This document shows positions 1 to 7,629 of a stretch of 63,489 nucleotides of DNA, in pieces. The stretch lies in the IMG/VR virus record IMGVR_UViG_3300050029_000088, positions 1 to 63,489 of that record; one strand, written 5' to 3'. The notes below the pieces were generated by a model. That model was not told where the DNA came from. It saw nothing but the letters and a program-made list of their open reading frames with translations, and ran no database searches. The position numbers were made by a program, and so were the translations under genes. The stretch comes from a virus. Position 1 is the stretch's first letter, and every line of letters begins with the position of its first letter.

Positions 1-67
1 CGCAGGTCTGTTCGACGACGATGGACGCTCGATGTAGATGCAGCCCTCGCCCTCGAACAGACCTGCG
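1..67. repeat. 15-bp perfect inverted repeat at the contig edge
   Basis: CGCAGGTCTGTTCGA at 1-15 is the exact reverse complement of 53-67, with 37 nt between. It lies within the endonuclease fragment and starts at base 1, which suggests either a fold-back assembly artefact or a chance foldback in the coding sequence. Confidence 0.8.
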
Positions 68-93
68 GCCCACTCTACTCCGAAGGAAGCCAC
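1..93 (-). CDS. LAGLIDADG-type homing endonuclease, N-terminal fragment
   Basis: Open from a GTG at 93 to the window edge (31 codons, no stop), so the gene is cut off. Residues 7-18 read EWAAGLFEGEGC, the first LAGLIDADG helix typical of homing endonucleases. It overlaps the 3' end of the DNA polymerase gene, so it would be co-translated as the next gene in that operon. The last codons lie in a perfect inverted repeat with its beginning, so they may be an assembly artefact. Confidence 0.6.
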   Translation of the reverse strand, partial: MASFGVEWAAGLFEGEGCIYIERPSSSNRPA

Positions 94-1913
94 GGGGCAT
101 CCTCCGTCTCGACATACTTAGGGTAGTCGTTTCTGTAGTGTTGGCCCCAGCGTTGCACGCAGTCGGCTTCGACTTCGAGCACGACGCCGGGGAAGTTGTC
201 GCGGTCAGGCATGACCTCCGTGATCGTCTCGACTACGGCGGCTGCCTCGGCGTTCGGTACTTGGAATAGTAGCTCATCATGCACGGCGAGCCGAAAGAAG
301 CTGCCAAGCCCGGCGTTCGAGAGTGCCACGATCCGCTCCTTGAGCGAGATGGCACACGAGCCCTGGATTCGGAAGTTCACGCCCTTGTACGCCTTCCCGG
401 CCTCGACCGGAAGCCGACGGCCGTCAACCAAGATCACGTAGCCGTTGCCGGTGCGCTTGCCTCCGGCAGACTCGATCACTTGTCGCGCGACCTCCTCCTT
501 CCATCCCTTGATGCCAGGGAACATCTCGTCATACGCATCGCGGAACTCCTGCGCGACGGCGACATCGACTCCGGCCGTGACCGCGAACTTGTCAACGCCC
601 GCGCCGTAGATGTTGGCGAAGCCGCCGTTCTTGCAGAGCGTCCGCTGAGGCTTGGTGAACCCCGAGCCGTAGAGCTTTTCGGCGGTCATATCGTGCAGGT
701 CGAGCCCGTCCAAGAACGCTTGCAGCATCGTCGGTTCCTGCGAGAACGAGGCGAGCACGCGAAGCTCCATACCCGCGAAGTCGGCCATGACGAAGCACTC
801 ACCCTCGGGTGCGACGATGGCATCCCGCACGAGCCGACCGCGCGGAAGCGTCTGCATCGGTGGGTCGGTCACGGACATCCGTCCCGTCCGGGCCTCCACC
901 GGCTTCGTGCTCGCGTGCAGGAGTCCTTCGACTGCCAGCCCGACGTACTCCCCCTTCCGATTGAACAGTTCTCCGTACCCGTTCGGCTCGCCACGCTCCC
1001 CGAACTTGTCGATGTAGTTGCGGAGGAACCGCGACTTGCTCCGGTACTCGGACAGCGGGCCGCAGACCTCGAAGCCGCGATCCGCGAGCCATGAGAGTAC
1101 GTGCTTGTCGACCGAGAGGCTACCGTGCTCCGTGCGCACCGTGAGCGGCGCGTTGATGCTGAGCAGGTACTTGACAACCTGTTGATCCGAGTCCGGCTTC
1201 TCGATAGGGATGCGCCCGCGCAGGACTTCAAGCTCGCCCATGAGCTTGATCGCGCAGCGGGATCGGTACTCCTCGTCCACACGGAGCCCGGCAATCTCGG
1301 CCTCGCGCAGACAGTGAATCACGCCGACCTCAAGTTCGTATGCCCTCTTGTTGATGTCCGGGTAGAGCTTCTCCGCGAGCGGCGAGGTCAGCGCCGTGTC
1401 GAGCGCAGCATACTGCCAGTAGCCGGGGAAGTCGAGTGGCACTGTGCCGAACGTCCAGCCCTGCTGAGACATCGCCGCCTTGAGCACGTCCTGCCCGGCG
1501 GCGGCGCGGTGATCGAGGTAGCGGACGGCGGACGGCTTGAGCCCCATCGCGACGACGGGATTGGTCAGGTGCGCCATGACCATCGAGCAGTGCGCCCACT
1601 TCTGCGGGATCACGATGCCGTCGGCCTTGAGCATCTTGGAGTCGTAGAGCAGGTTGTGCGCGACCATCGGCGCTCGGTATGTCTCGATCACTTCCTTGAC
1701 TACGCCACGCCAGTCGCGGTAAGACAGCGCCCAGCCGTGGGTCGAGTCTCCGAACTGCACCATGCGGATACGGTCGCACCCGACGTTGAGCCCGGTCGTC
1801 TCGCAGTCGACCGCGAGGAACTCCCGACGCTGGCCGAGCCACTGCATCATCGCCTCGACTTCTGCGAGCGACTCGACCAGCGTCAGGTCGACTTGTTCGA
1901 GCGGGAAGCTCAA
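75..1913 (-). CDS. Family A DNA polymerase with 3'-5' exonuclease domain
   Basis: A 612-residue replicative polymerase. An N-terminal DnaQ-like proofreading domain shows exo I as VDCETTGL (D36, E38). The palm/fingers follow: motif A DFAGMELR at about 378-385, motif B K-x3-F-x3-YG at about 424-437, and motif C HDE at 545-547. Length suits phage T7-type polymerases, with no 5'-nuclease domain. The TTG start at 1913 is chosen because it overlaps the RNA ligase stop (TTGA) and the reading before it is not protein-like. It would synthesise phage DNA with the primase-helicase encoded upstream in the same direction. Confidence 0.93.
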   Translation of the reverse strand: MSFPLEQVDLTLVESLAEVEAMMQWLGQRREFLAVDCETTGLNVGCDRIRMVQFGDSTHGWALSYRDWRGVVKEVIETYRAPMVAHNLLYDSKMLKADGIVIPQKWAHCSMVMAHLTNPVVAMGLKPSAVRYLDHRAAAGQDVLKAAMSQQGWTFGTVPLDFPGYWQYAALDTALTSPLAEKLYPDINKRAYELEVGVIHCLREAEIAGLRVDEEYRSRCAIKLMGELEVLRGRIPIEKPDSDQQVVKYLLSINAPLTVRTEHGSLSVDKHVLSWLADRGFEVCGPLSEYRSKSRFLRNYIDKFGERGEPNGYGELFNRKGEYVGLAVEGLLHASTKPVEARTGRMSVTDPPMQTLPRGRLVRDAIVAPEGECFVMADFAGMELRVLASFSQEPTMLQAFLDGLDLHDMTAEKLYGSGFTKPQRTLCKNGGFANIYGAGVDKFAVTAGVDVAVAQEFRDAYDEMFPGIKGWKEEVARQVIESAGGKRTGNGYVILVDGRRLPVEAGKAYKGVNFRIQGSCAISLKERIVALSNAGLGSFFRLAVHDELLFQVPNAEAAAVVETITEVMPDRDNFPGVVLEVEADCVQRWGQHYRNDYPKYVETEDAPWLPSE

Positions 1914-2626
1914 GCGGGGATGTCCTTGTGCTTGAGCTTGAACATGACCCGATCCCCTCGGTACGTGAACAGGTACGGATCGGTGCGGGCGACGACTCCC
2001 TCCATCTCGATGCCGTCGATGTCGCCTTCCTCGAAGGCCACCGTCGAGAGCTTCCACGAGGGCAGGGTTGCCTCGATGTACGCCGTCGTCTCGTTCTGCG
2101 CGAGCACGGGAACCGTCCTGACGCCGAGCACGGAGGCGACTACCTCCACGTCCGCCCACGTCCGCCAGAGCCGGTGCCCGAGACGGCGTTCACCGTCCTC
2201 CTCGATGATCCGGCACGTCGCCACGTCGAAGACCCGGAAGGACTTGTGCGGTGCGTACGCCCCGCCGCCCTTCTGGATTCCCGGCCCGTAGCCCTCGCCA
2301 TAGACGATCATCGCGAGCGAGCCGGGCTCGGCCTCGGGCTCGATGGACAAGAGCGCCATCGCCATATGCACGGCCCCGATATGCGGCACGGCCTCATCCG
2401 AGAAGTTCTTGGGCAGCGTGGCGGCGTCCGACCGACCGCGAGCCTCATAGAGCGGGCCGCAGCATCCCCAGTCGAGGATGAGCCGGATGTTGGTGCCGTC
2501 GATCTTCTCCAAGACGAGCCACGAGTTGACCTGCTCGAAGGCAGGGTTGCTCCTTGTGCCGGGCAGGCAGTGCTTCTTGTCCTCCTCGTTACGCACGAGG
2601 AGGTTGTATATCTTCGGGAACTCCAT
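1910..2626 (-). CDS. RNA ligase (nucleotidyltransferase superfamily, Rnl2-like)
   Basis: A 238-residue ATP-dependent ligase-fold protein. Motif I is KIDGTNIR near residue 41 (K is the expected adenylated lysine), motif IV EGVVAR near 211, and motif V FKLKHKD at the C terminus. The single-domain length and KxDGTN signature fit Rnl2/DRB0094-type RNA ligases rather than DNA ligases. Such enzymes repair nicked RNA, for example tRNA cut by host anticodon nucleases; substrate is inferred. The ATG overlaps the preceding stop by 1 nt (TGATG), and the stop overlaps the polymerase start. Confidence 0.8.
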   Translation of the reverse strand: MEFPKIYNLLVRNEEDKKHCLPGTRSNPAFEQVNSWLVLEKIDGTNIRLILDWGCCGPLYEARGRSDAATLPKNFSDEAVPHIGAVHMAMALLSIEPEAEPGSLAMIVYGEGYGPGIQKGGGAYAPHKSFRVFDVATCRIIEEDGERRLGHRLWRTWADVEVVASVLGVRTVPVLAQNETTAYIEATLPSWKLSTVAFEEGDIDGIEMEGVVARTDPYLFTYRGDRVMFKLKHKDIPA

Positions 2627-2754
2627 CAGGACTTCTTCTCTCCGGCGATCCCCATGACCACGAAGCCGGTGAGCGCGAGCGCCGCGAAGATGGAATCGTT
2701 GTATCCCGTGAACGCGGCCACGAGTAGCGTCGGAACGAACAGGAACAGTAGCAC
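2626..2754 (-). CDS. Small membrane protein (42 aa)
   Basis: A GTG start at 2754 follows a GGGAGG ribosome site. It is almost entirely hydrophobic, with two short membrane segments (LLFLFVPTLLVAAF, then IFAALALTGFVVMGIA) and a KK tail. It sits between the dNMP kinase and RNA ligase genes and overlaps the ligase start by 1 nt. No family recognised. Confidence 0.65.
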   Translation of the reverse strand: MLLFLFVPTLLVAAFTGYNDSIFAALALTGFVVMGIAGEKKS

Positions 2755-2769
2755 CTATTTGACCTCCCC

Positions 2770-3327
2770 CTAGATGTTGAGTGCGTCGAGCATATCACTA
2801 ACGGCAGGAACTAGGTCGTCTAGTGAGCCGTCGTTGTAGAGCGTGGCGTCGATCAGTGCAAGGTCGGGCATCGCCTCGGACGGATGATCGTCCGTCGCGT
2901 CCATCCCGAACCGCTCGACGCGAACGGTCTTCCCCCCGAGCCCCCGGATCGCGGCAAGCTCGTTGTCAAATCTGGCATCGGTCAGCACGACGGCGGCATC
3001 GTTGGGCAGCCGCGCGATACACTCCTTGATCCAGAAGTCGTAGCCGAAGACCTCGCGGTGCGACTCCGTGCCGTACCTCTGCATGAAAGTGCGCCAGTCG
3101 AGCGCCGCGTGCGTGAACGGGCCGGACTGCACGATGATGCGGCAGTCGGAGTCATGCTTGAGCGCCTCCCACTCGGCACGCGGGATATTGAACAGAGCCG
3201 CCACAGAGTCGTAGATCAGGTCGGCAAACTTGGCCCGTTGGAAGCCGTGATGCTCGACCAGGACTGACCCGACGGCATCCTTGCCAGCGCCCTTGAAGCC
3301 GTTGAGCCCGATCAGCCTTCCTCCCAT
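2770..3327 (-). CDS. Deoxynucleoside monophosphate kinase
   Basis: A 185-residue P-loop kinase. The Walker A variant GFKGAGKD lies near residues 10-17, and the architecture matches phage T4 gp1-like dNMP kinases, with a central HREVFGYDFW segment and a VVLTDARFDNE strand. It would phosphorylate dNMPs to dNDPs for DNA synthesis. The start is supported by a TACAGT -10 element exactly 6 nt before the ATG, so the mRNA is probably leaderless. Confidence 0.82.
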   Translation of the reverse strand: MGGRLIGLNGFKGAGKDAVGSVLVEHHGFQRAKFADLIYDSVAALFNIPRAEWEALKHDSDCRIIVQSGPFTHAALDWRTFMQRYGTESHREVFGYDFWIKECIARLPNDAAVVLTDARFDNELAAIRGLGGKTVRVERFGMDATDDHPSEAMPDLALIDATLYNDGSLDDLVPAVSDMLDALNI

Positions 3328-3333
3328 CTACCC

Positions 3334-3339
3334 ACTGTA
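3334..3339 (-). promoter_or_regulatory. Class II (leaderless) promoter, TACAGT
   Basis: TACAGT on the minus strand, 6 nt before the dNMP kinase ATG at 3327. Confidence 0.6.
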
Positions 3340-3367
3340 GCAGGGCGGGCCGAGTTGCGCAAGAGAG

Positions 3368-3457
3368 TAAGCGAGGGGACGGAGCCTATAGACGGCCCGG
3401 CGCTGGGAGGAGGGTAGGCCGGTTCCCGCAAAGGAACTCGACGCCCCCTCTCGCTTA
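3368..3457. terminator. Long structured intergenic hairpin
   Basis: TAAGCGAG at 3368-3375 pairs with CTCGCTTA at 3450-3457, continued by GGG/CCC pairing. Inside is a GTTCC/GGAAC hairpin near 3423-3438. It fills the gap after the sigma factor stop on the minus strand and probably ends that transcript, though it is bulkier than a simple terminator. Confidence 0.5.
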
Positions 3458-3458
3458 T

Positions 3459-4397
3459 CTATGCCACGGAGTCTACCACGCCGCGCCGAGCGCGGAGGGG
3501 TTCCTCCTGCGCGAGCAGGTCGAGCGCCTCGGCCCGTCGCGTCTTGATCGTGTTGGGAGACAGCGGCTTTCCCTTCGGCCCCTTGAGTACGTGAGCGATG
3601 TCCTCCGCGCTCATCGGCGGCTTGCCGGTCAGTCCGAAGCTCATCTCGATGATCCGTTGAAGCTGGCGGCTCGGCACGCGATTATCCCACTCGTCCAGCC
3701 GCGCCACGTACGCGAGCACGTAGGTCGGCGCGTCGATTCCGGCGGGCCGCGTCTCGGACGGCCCGAGGTCGGCAGGGTCTTCGGCGTGCGGGTCAGGCGT
3801 ACCGTCGAGCATCGTCTGCGTGAAGTCGTCGCCGTACATCTCGCGGTCGAGCGAGGTCACGACCTCGGCCGCGTCGAGCGCCCGCTCGATGTTCGCGAGC
3901 GAGATGTCCATATCGGCCGCGAGCGCCACGAGCGTCTGCTCGGAGTCGCGCGTCAGCGCCGCGCGAGCCTTCGCCCGTCGACCGGCGACGTGCGCCGGGA
4001 GCCGGATCGCTGAGCCCCCGCTCGTGAGCCCCCGCTGGATCGCCTGCTTGATCCATAGGGTCGCGTACGTCGAGAAGCGGATGTTGCGCTCCGGGTCGAA
4101 CTTGCGAGCGGCGCGGTCGAGCCCGAGGATGCCGTTCTGAATCACGTCCCCCATCGGCAGTCCTCGGTTGCGGTAGTACCGCGCGATGTTGCACACGAGC
4201 CGGATGTTGCAGTTGACTAGCTCGTGTCGAGCGCGGCACGAGGGGCACGTCGAGCAGGCGTGTTCGAGGTTCTTCGAGTAGACGCGGCGGGCCACGCGAC
4301 CGAGCGACTTCTCCTCCTCGGCGGAGAGCAGCCGATGGTCGGCTGCCGCATTGAGGAAGCGCACCAAACCTTCGTCATCACGCACGCCGGGAAGCAT
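3459..4397 (-). CDS. Phage-encoded sigma-70-like RNA polymerase sigma factor
   Basis: A 312-residue protein. Region 1.2 is near residues 9-38; region 2 contains LVNCNIRLVCNIARYYRNRG, GDVIQNGILGLDRAARKFDP and FSTYATLWIKQAIQR (core binding and -10 recognition). Region 3 has IRLPAHV, and a poorly conserved region 4 ends in an HTH-like segment. A cysteine cluster (CSTCPSC, about 48-54) interrupts regions 1.2 and 2.1, which is unusual and could bind metal. It presumably redirects host RNA polymerase to phage promoters; the class II TANNNT boxes are candidate targets (inference). Confidence 0.88.
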   Translation of the reverse strand: MLPGVRDDEGLVRFLNAAADHRLLSAEEEKSLGRVARRVYSKNLEHACSTCPSCRARHELVNCNIRLVCNIARYYRNRGLPMGDVIQNGILGLDRAARKFDPERNIRFSTYATLWIKQAIQRGLTSGGSAIRLPAHVAGRRAKARAALTRDSEQTLVALAADMDISLANIERALDAAEVVTSLDREMYGDDFTQTMLDGTPDPHAEDPADLGPSETRPAGIDAPTYVLAYVARLDEWDNRVPSRQLQRIIEMSFGLTGKPPMSAEDIAHVLKGPKGKPLSPNTIKTRRAEALDLLAQEEPLRARRGVVDSVA

Positions 4398-4474
4398 AGC
4401 ACACGGAAAATCTGCAAAGTTTTTGTGCCAAAAAACTTGCCATGCAAGAGACTAGCGTACAGCACAGAACGCAA

Positions 4475-4548
4475 AGAGGCCCGATCACTCGGGCCTCTCT
4501 GCAAGTGGGGACTTTGCTCCCCGTTGCCCCCGGCCTCGGTAGCCGGGG
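4475..4548 (-). terminator. Tandem terminator hairpins downstream of the DUF932 gene
   Basis: Two hairpins lie in the 158-nt gap. AGAGGCCCGA pairs with TCGGGCCTCT (4475-4498, loop TCAC), and CCCCGGC pairs with GCCGGGG (4528-4548). They follow the minus-strand gene ending at 4556. The remainder to 4397 is AT-rich and probably carries the sigma gene promoter, though no clear -35/-10 was assigned. Confidence 0.65.
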
Positions 4549-4555
4549 TCTTCCC

Positions 4556-5704
4556 TCAGACCGCTACCAACCCCGCCACGTCGCGGATCAGCGGGACGAG
4601 AGCGTTCTTCGCGCGGTTCGGTGTGATCGTCCGCTTGATGTAGCTCTCGACGTTCTTCGGAGCCGCGATGTCCGACCCGCCCACGCTAGGGCGCAGGTGA
4701 TCGAGGTACTCGGTTCCGACGTTGTAGAGCCCCCAGCCCGTGAAGCGGTGGGCCTCGGGGATCGACTTCGACCGGAGCGCCGCGTAGACTGCGGCCCGCG
4801 CCGTGTCGATGTTCTTGACCTGGCGATCCGACGCCTCGCCTTCGAGCGCGAGGAGCGAGTCCGGGTACGGGATGAACCGCTCCACGAACTCCTTGCGCTG
4901 CTCGCTCGTGACCGTGATGGCCGCAAGCTCCGTCGCAAGCTCGTGGAACTCCTCGTGGGCGACGGCGATTCCCTGAATCGCCATCTTGGCGTCGTTCACT
5001 TTCTCCATCACGTTCTTCGTGTGCTTGAAGCTGTAGAGCCGACCCGACCCCTCGGCCTCGCTCTCGGCAGCGCCGCGAGTGTTGGCGCAGACGATTCGGA
5101 TGCTCGTCCCGCCGAGGTTGAGGGCACCGGCCGCGTCGTGTCGCCACGTCGCGAACAGGTACGGGTAGACCTTCGAGTTGTCTCCGTCAATCTGGAACGG
5201 AGTGTCGAGGTACGCGGTGACGAAGCACGATGCCCCGCCTTCGAGAACCCCGCCCGTCTCGTAGTTGAGCTTGAGCCCCTTGTTGATCGACTCGTCCGTG
5301 AGCATGGCGTCGAGCAAGTCCCACGGCACCGTGTTCTGGATCGGCTCGTACGTCTTGTTGACGTGCTTGATCTTCTTGCCGTGCAGTTCGCCGGGCACTC
5401 CGTCTCGCACCTGATAGATGCGAAGCCCCTTCTCCCTGTCCGAGCGCGAGTAGCTTCGGAACTCCCACTCGCCGGTCGCCTTGCCCTTCGCGTCCATCTC
5501 GGGCACGCGGCAGAACGGGCCGGTGAAGGTGTAGGGGTCAACGATGGCACCCTCGTCGCCTACGACACACTCTCGAACGTCGTAGTCGTGACCCGCTGCG
5601 ACGAACGCAATCTCGCGTCCGGGGTACTCATCGAAGACGGTCGTCTCAAGCTCGTGCCAGCTTGGCACGCGCACGACGAAGCCCATCTCGTATAGCCCTG
5701 CCAT
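4556..5704 (-). CDS. DUF932 (phage/plasmid TIGR03299-like) protein
   Basis: A 382-residue protein resembling DUF932 proteins of phages and plasmids, with the conserved N-terminal segment around PSWHELET and the later GALNLGGTSIRIVCANT and HTKNVMEKVNDA segments. Some plasmid relatives act against restriction, but the function here is unknown. It has its own strong ribosome site (GAGGAGGAGGAG) and a sigma-70-like promoter just upstream, and is followed by tandem terminators, so it is probably a separately expressed, abundant early product. Confidence 0.75.
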   Translation of the reverse strand: MAGLYEMGFVVRVPSWHELETTVFDEYPGREIAFVAAGHDYDVRECVVGDEGAIVDPYTFTGPFCRVPEMDAKGKATGEWEFRSYSRSDREKGLRIYQVRDGVPGELHGKKIKHVNKTYEPIQNTVPWDLLDAMLTDESINKGLKLNYETGGVLEGGASCFVTAYLDTPFQIDGDNSKVYPYLFATWRHDAAGALNLGGTSIRIVCANTRGAAESEAEGSGRLYSFKHTKNVMEKVNDAKMAIQGIAVAHEEFHELATELAAITVTSEQRKEFVERFIPYPDSLLALEGEASDRQVKNIDTARAAVYAALRSKSIPEAHRFTGWGLYNVGTEYLDHLRPSVGGSDIAAPKNVESYIKRTITPNRAKNALVPLIRDVAGLVAV

Positions 5705-5737
5705 CTAGCTCCTCCTCCTCTCGATGTCCATGCGCTA

Positions 5738-5766
5738 AACCTACATGAGCCACGCGGCTCTGTCAA
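5738..5766 (-). promoter_or_regulatory. Sigma-70-like promoter for the DUF932 gene
   Basis: On the minus strand TTGACA (5766-5761), a 17-nt spacer and TAGGTT (5743-5738), about 35 nt before the start codon. It lies over the 3' end of the preceding gene. Confidence 0.6.
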
Positions 5767-6196
5767 GGGGGAACTGTGCGATATGGTCGAGCAGAGCCGG
5801 GCCGGGCTCGAACTCCTCGCCGTCGAGACGAAGCGCCGCGAACTCGCGGTGACGCTGGGCCTCGCGTGGGTAGCCGCCCGGCTCGACGGCAAGCAACACG
5901 GCCCCGAGAGCCTCGACACGGCGAATCGGGTCTTGCGACATCCCGATCTTGATGTTCTCGTTTGGTAGCCGGGCATAGTAGACCTGCGGCGACAGCTTGC
6001 CGGTGCCGTGACAGTGGGGGCACACGGGGCGAGCCTCCTCAAGAGCCGCGATGAACTCGGGCCGGTGGAACCATCGTTGTACGGTGCGTGCGGAGTGGTC
6101 AACGGCGGAGCTAAGCTCAGCGGCGCTCGTGATGCCCTCGCGGATCAGGTCGAGCGCCTTCCATCGAGCTTCTTTGGTGTAGTCGTGTCGTCGCAT
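5741..6196 (-). CDS. HTH protein with C-terminal T5orf172/MUG113-like (GIY-YIG-related) domain
   Basis: 151 residues. The N terminus (about 1-50, with KALDLIREGITSAAELSSAV and RTVQRWFHRPEF) is a helix-turn-helix. A CPHCHGTGK zinc-knuckle linker follows. The C-terminal half (YYARLPNENIKIGMSQDP, VRRVEALG-like, QRHREFAALR, GEEFEP) matches the T5orf172/MUG113 family, distant relatives of GIY-YIG nucleases. It may be a DNA-binding regulator or nuclease. The start is supported by a TAGACT box 8 nt upstream. Confidence 0.7.
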   Translation of the reverse strand: MRRHDYTKEARWKALDLIREGITSAAELSSAVDHSARTVQRWFHRPEFIAALEEARPVCPHCHGTGKLSPQVYYARLPNENIKIGMSQDPIRRVEALGAVLLAVEPGGYPREAQRHREFAALRLDGEEFEPGPALLDHIAQFPLDRAAWLM

Positions 6197-6204
6197 AGCT
6201 GTCT

Positions 6205-6210
6205 AGTCTA
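6205..6210 (-). promoter_or_regulatory. Class II promoter, TAGACT
   Basis: TAGACT on the minus strand, 8 nt before the ATG at 6196. Confidence 0.6.
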
Positions 6211-6271
6211 TCACAAGTGTCGCTCTCCTCGACAGTTTGGTCGCGCTTTCCCCAAAAGACGACACTTCAAG

Positions 6272-6373
6272 CTACAGCTTGAAAACGGCCCCTACGATTT
6301 CAAGGTGCAGCTTGTCACCGTACGGTGGCAAGACCGCGATGTCACCGCTCGGGGTCAGGCGTGCGCACGTCAC
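6272..6373 (-). CDS. Small hypothetical protein (33 aa)
   Basis: GTG start at 6373, overlapping the 3' end of the previous gene by 32 nt in another frame. The product reads MTCARLTPSGDIAVLPPYGD onward with normal phage codon use. It is last in a chain of overlapping minus-strand genes. Short length leaves it uncertain. Confidence 0.45.
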   Translation of the reverse strand: MTCARLTPSGDIAVLPPYGDKLHLEIVGAVFKL

Positions 6374-6545
6374 CGGGCGGCTGTGCCGTGTGGCCGGTCG
6401 TCCCTGACCAACGGATGCAGCGGCCCTCGGGAACCTCGTGCTCGGGTGGGAGCACCGGAGCCTTGCGCCGGATGCGGTCGGCGGGGATGCGGTCAGGGGC
6501 GGGATCAGGGAAGCCGCACCCGATGAAGCGGGCTCGGCGGCTCAT
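6342..6545 (-). CDS. Hypothetical protein (67 aa)
   Basis: The ATG at 6545 overlaps the preceding stop (ATGA). It is rich in Pro and Arg with a short central CIRWSGTTGH segment. No family recognised; the overlap and codon use support it as a gene. Confidence 0.55.
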   Translation of the reverse strand: MSRRARFIGCGFPDPAPDRIPADRIRRKAPVLPPEHEVPEGRCIRWSGTTGHTAQPPGDVRTPDPER

Positions 6546-6688
6546 CGCGGGAACCACTCGACCACGAGCACGGACTGCGGGATGATCCACAGGACGCCGG
6601 GCACGAGCGACCATGCCGTGTTGTAGTCGAAGGCGAGCCACAGTGCGAGCCCGAGCAGGACAAACCACGCGAGCGCGACGGCCTTCAT
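6542..6688 (-). CDS. Small two-helix membrane protein (48 aa)
   Basis: Starts at 6688 (MKAVALAWFVLLGLALWLAF), followed by a second hydrophobic stretch LVPGVLWIIPQSVLVV. Overlaps both neighbours by 4 nt. A holin-like or accessory membrane role is possible but not shown. Confidence 0.65.
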   Translation of the reverse strand: MKAVALAWFVLLGLALWLAFDYNTAWSLVPGVLWIIPQSVLVVEWFPR

Positions 6689-6852
6689 TCGAGGTCGCTC
6701 ACCATGCAGTCGACCGAGCAGTAGGCCACGTCGCGACCGTCCGGCGGAAGGCAGGCGACGATCCACCCCGCCTCGAACTCGTCGCCGGGCTCATCGAAGA
6801 CGGCCTCGGCCTCGCACCAATCGCACTCGATGTGGATTTCGGAGACGGCCAC
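6685..6852 (-). CDS. Small zinc-ribbon-like protein (55 aa)
   Basis: GTG start at 6852, whose G is the last base of the preceding TAG. C-x2-C near residue 10 (IECDWCEAEAVF) and C-x3-C near 45 (AYCSVDC) form a probable zinc site. Its stop overlaps the next start. Probably a small nucleic-acid or protein-binding factor; function unknown. Confidence 0.6.
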   Translation of the reverse strand: MAVSEIHIECDWCEAEAVFDEPGDEFEAGWIVACLPPDGRDVAYCSVDCMVSDLE

Positions 6853-6965
6853 TACTCCTCCTCCTCATCCTCCTCTAGCGTCGTAGGCGGCGCGGGCCTC
6901 CGCAGAGAGCAGAATGGGCACGAGCATCCCTCGACGGGCGGGCCTTTGCCGGGACAGAGGATCAT
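6852..6965 (-). CDS. Mini cysteine-rich protein (37 aa)
   Basis: The ATG at 6965 overlaps the preceding stop (AATGA), and its own stop shares a base with the next GTG. It contains C4 and a CSCPFC cluster, then an acidic EEDEEEE tail that also encodes the next gene's GAGGAGGA ribosome site. Real by its exact overlaps, though tiny. Confidence 0.5.
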   Translation of the reverse strand: MILCPGKGPPVEGCSCPFCSLRRPAPPTTLEEDEEEE

Positions 6966-7402
6966 TCACCGAACCGGATACGGAGCGCCTGCCGGATGAT
7001 CGCGTCCGACTTGATGTACCGCTCGCGCAGAGACTCGGCCCCCTCGGCTGGCATGAGGTTGTCTGCCAAGTCTGCCAGCTTGACGCGGAGCGCCGTGTAG
7101 CTGCCCCCCGTCGCCGTCCGCTCGATGAACTCGTCGTAGGACTCGAACTCCCCGCGCGAGAGCGTCTGCACGTCGACTGCGACCTCCGGCCCGAACATGG
7201 CGAGCAGGGCGGTGAAGGTCAGTCCGGTTTCCTCGATCACGTCATGCAGTAGGGCGACGGTTTCGGCGTGCGGCCCGAGATGAGCCACGCGCGAGGCGAC
7301 ACGGCAGACGTGGCCGTACATGGGCGATCCGTCCTTGCGCACCTGCCCGTCGTGAACCGTCTCGGCTACGCGGCGGGCCAGTCCGGCGCGGTTATGCGTC
7401 AC
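6962..7402 (-). CDS. HD-domain (RelA/SpoT hydrolase-like) protein
   Basis: 146 residues matching the single-domain HD hydrolases related to SpoT and MESH1: an early GSPMYGHVCRVA segment, the HD motif in LLHDVIEETGLT, and VKLADLADN where SpoT has VKLADRLDN. Family members hydrolyse (p)ppGpp or related nucleotides. Phage expression could blunt the host stringent response (inference). It starts a run of overlapping small genes (ATGA with both sides). Confidence 0.75.
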   Translation of the reverse strand: MTHNRAGLARRVAETVHDGQVRKDGSPMYGHVCRVASRVAHLGPHAETVALLHDVIEETGLTFTALLAMFGPEVAVDVQTLSRGEFESYDEFIERTATGGSYTALRVKLADLADNLMPAEGAESLRERYIKSDAIIRQALRIRFGE

Positions 7403-7629
7403 GAGCCGAACCTCGTGCGAAGCTGGATCATGCCCGTGACCGGATACACCGGGCGAAGATAGGGCGCGACGAGCCCGAGCGCGAGGGTGTCATCGGCGGC
7501 ACGCTTCTCGGCCTCGCGCCAGAGCGCCTGCATCTCCTTGATGAGCGCCGCGTGCAGCCGCTCGACGGCCTCGGGATGCCCGTCGACCTCGAACGTGAAG
7601 CCGGTCAGTTCGGCTTCTCCGTTCACCAT
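7399..7629 (-). CDS. Hypothetical protein (76 aa)
   Basis: The ATG at 7629 is preferred; a GTG two codons earlier is possible. Both overlap the upstream stop. One central amphipathic helix (EAVERLHAALIKEMQALW), otherwise no recognised motif. The stop overlaps the HD gene start. Confidence 0.6.
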   Translation of the reverse strand: MVNGEAELTGFTFEVDGHPEAVERLHAALIKEMQALWREAEKRAADDTLALGLVAPYLRPVYPVTGMIQLRTRFGS

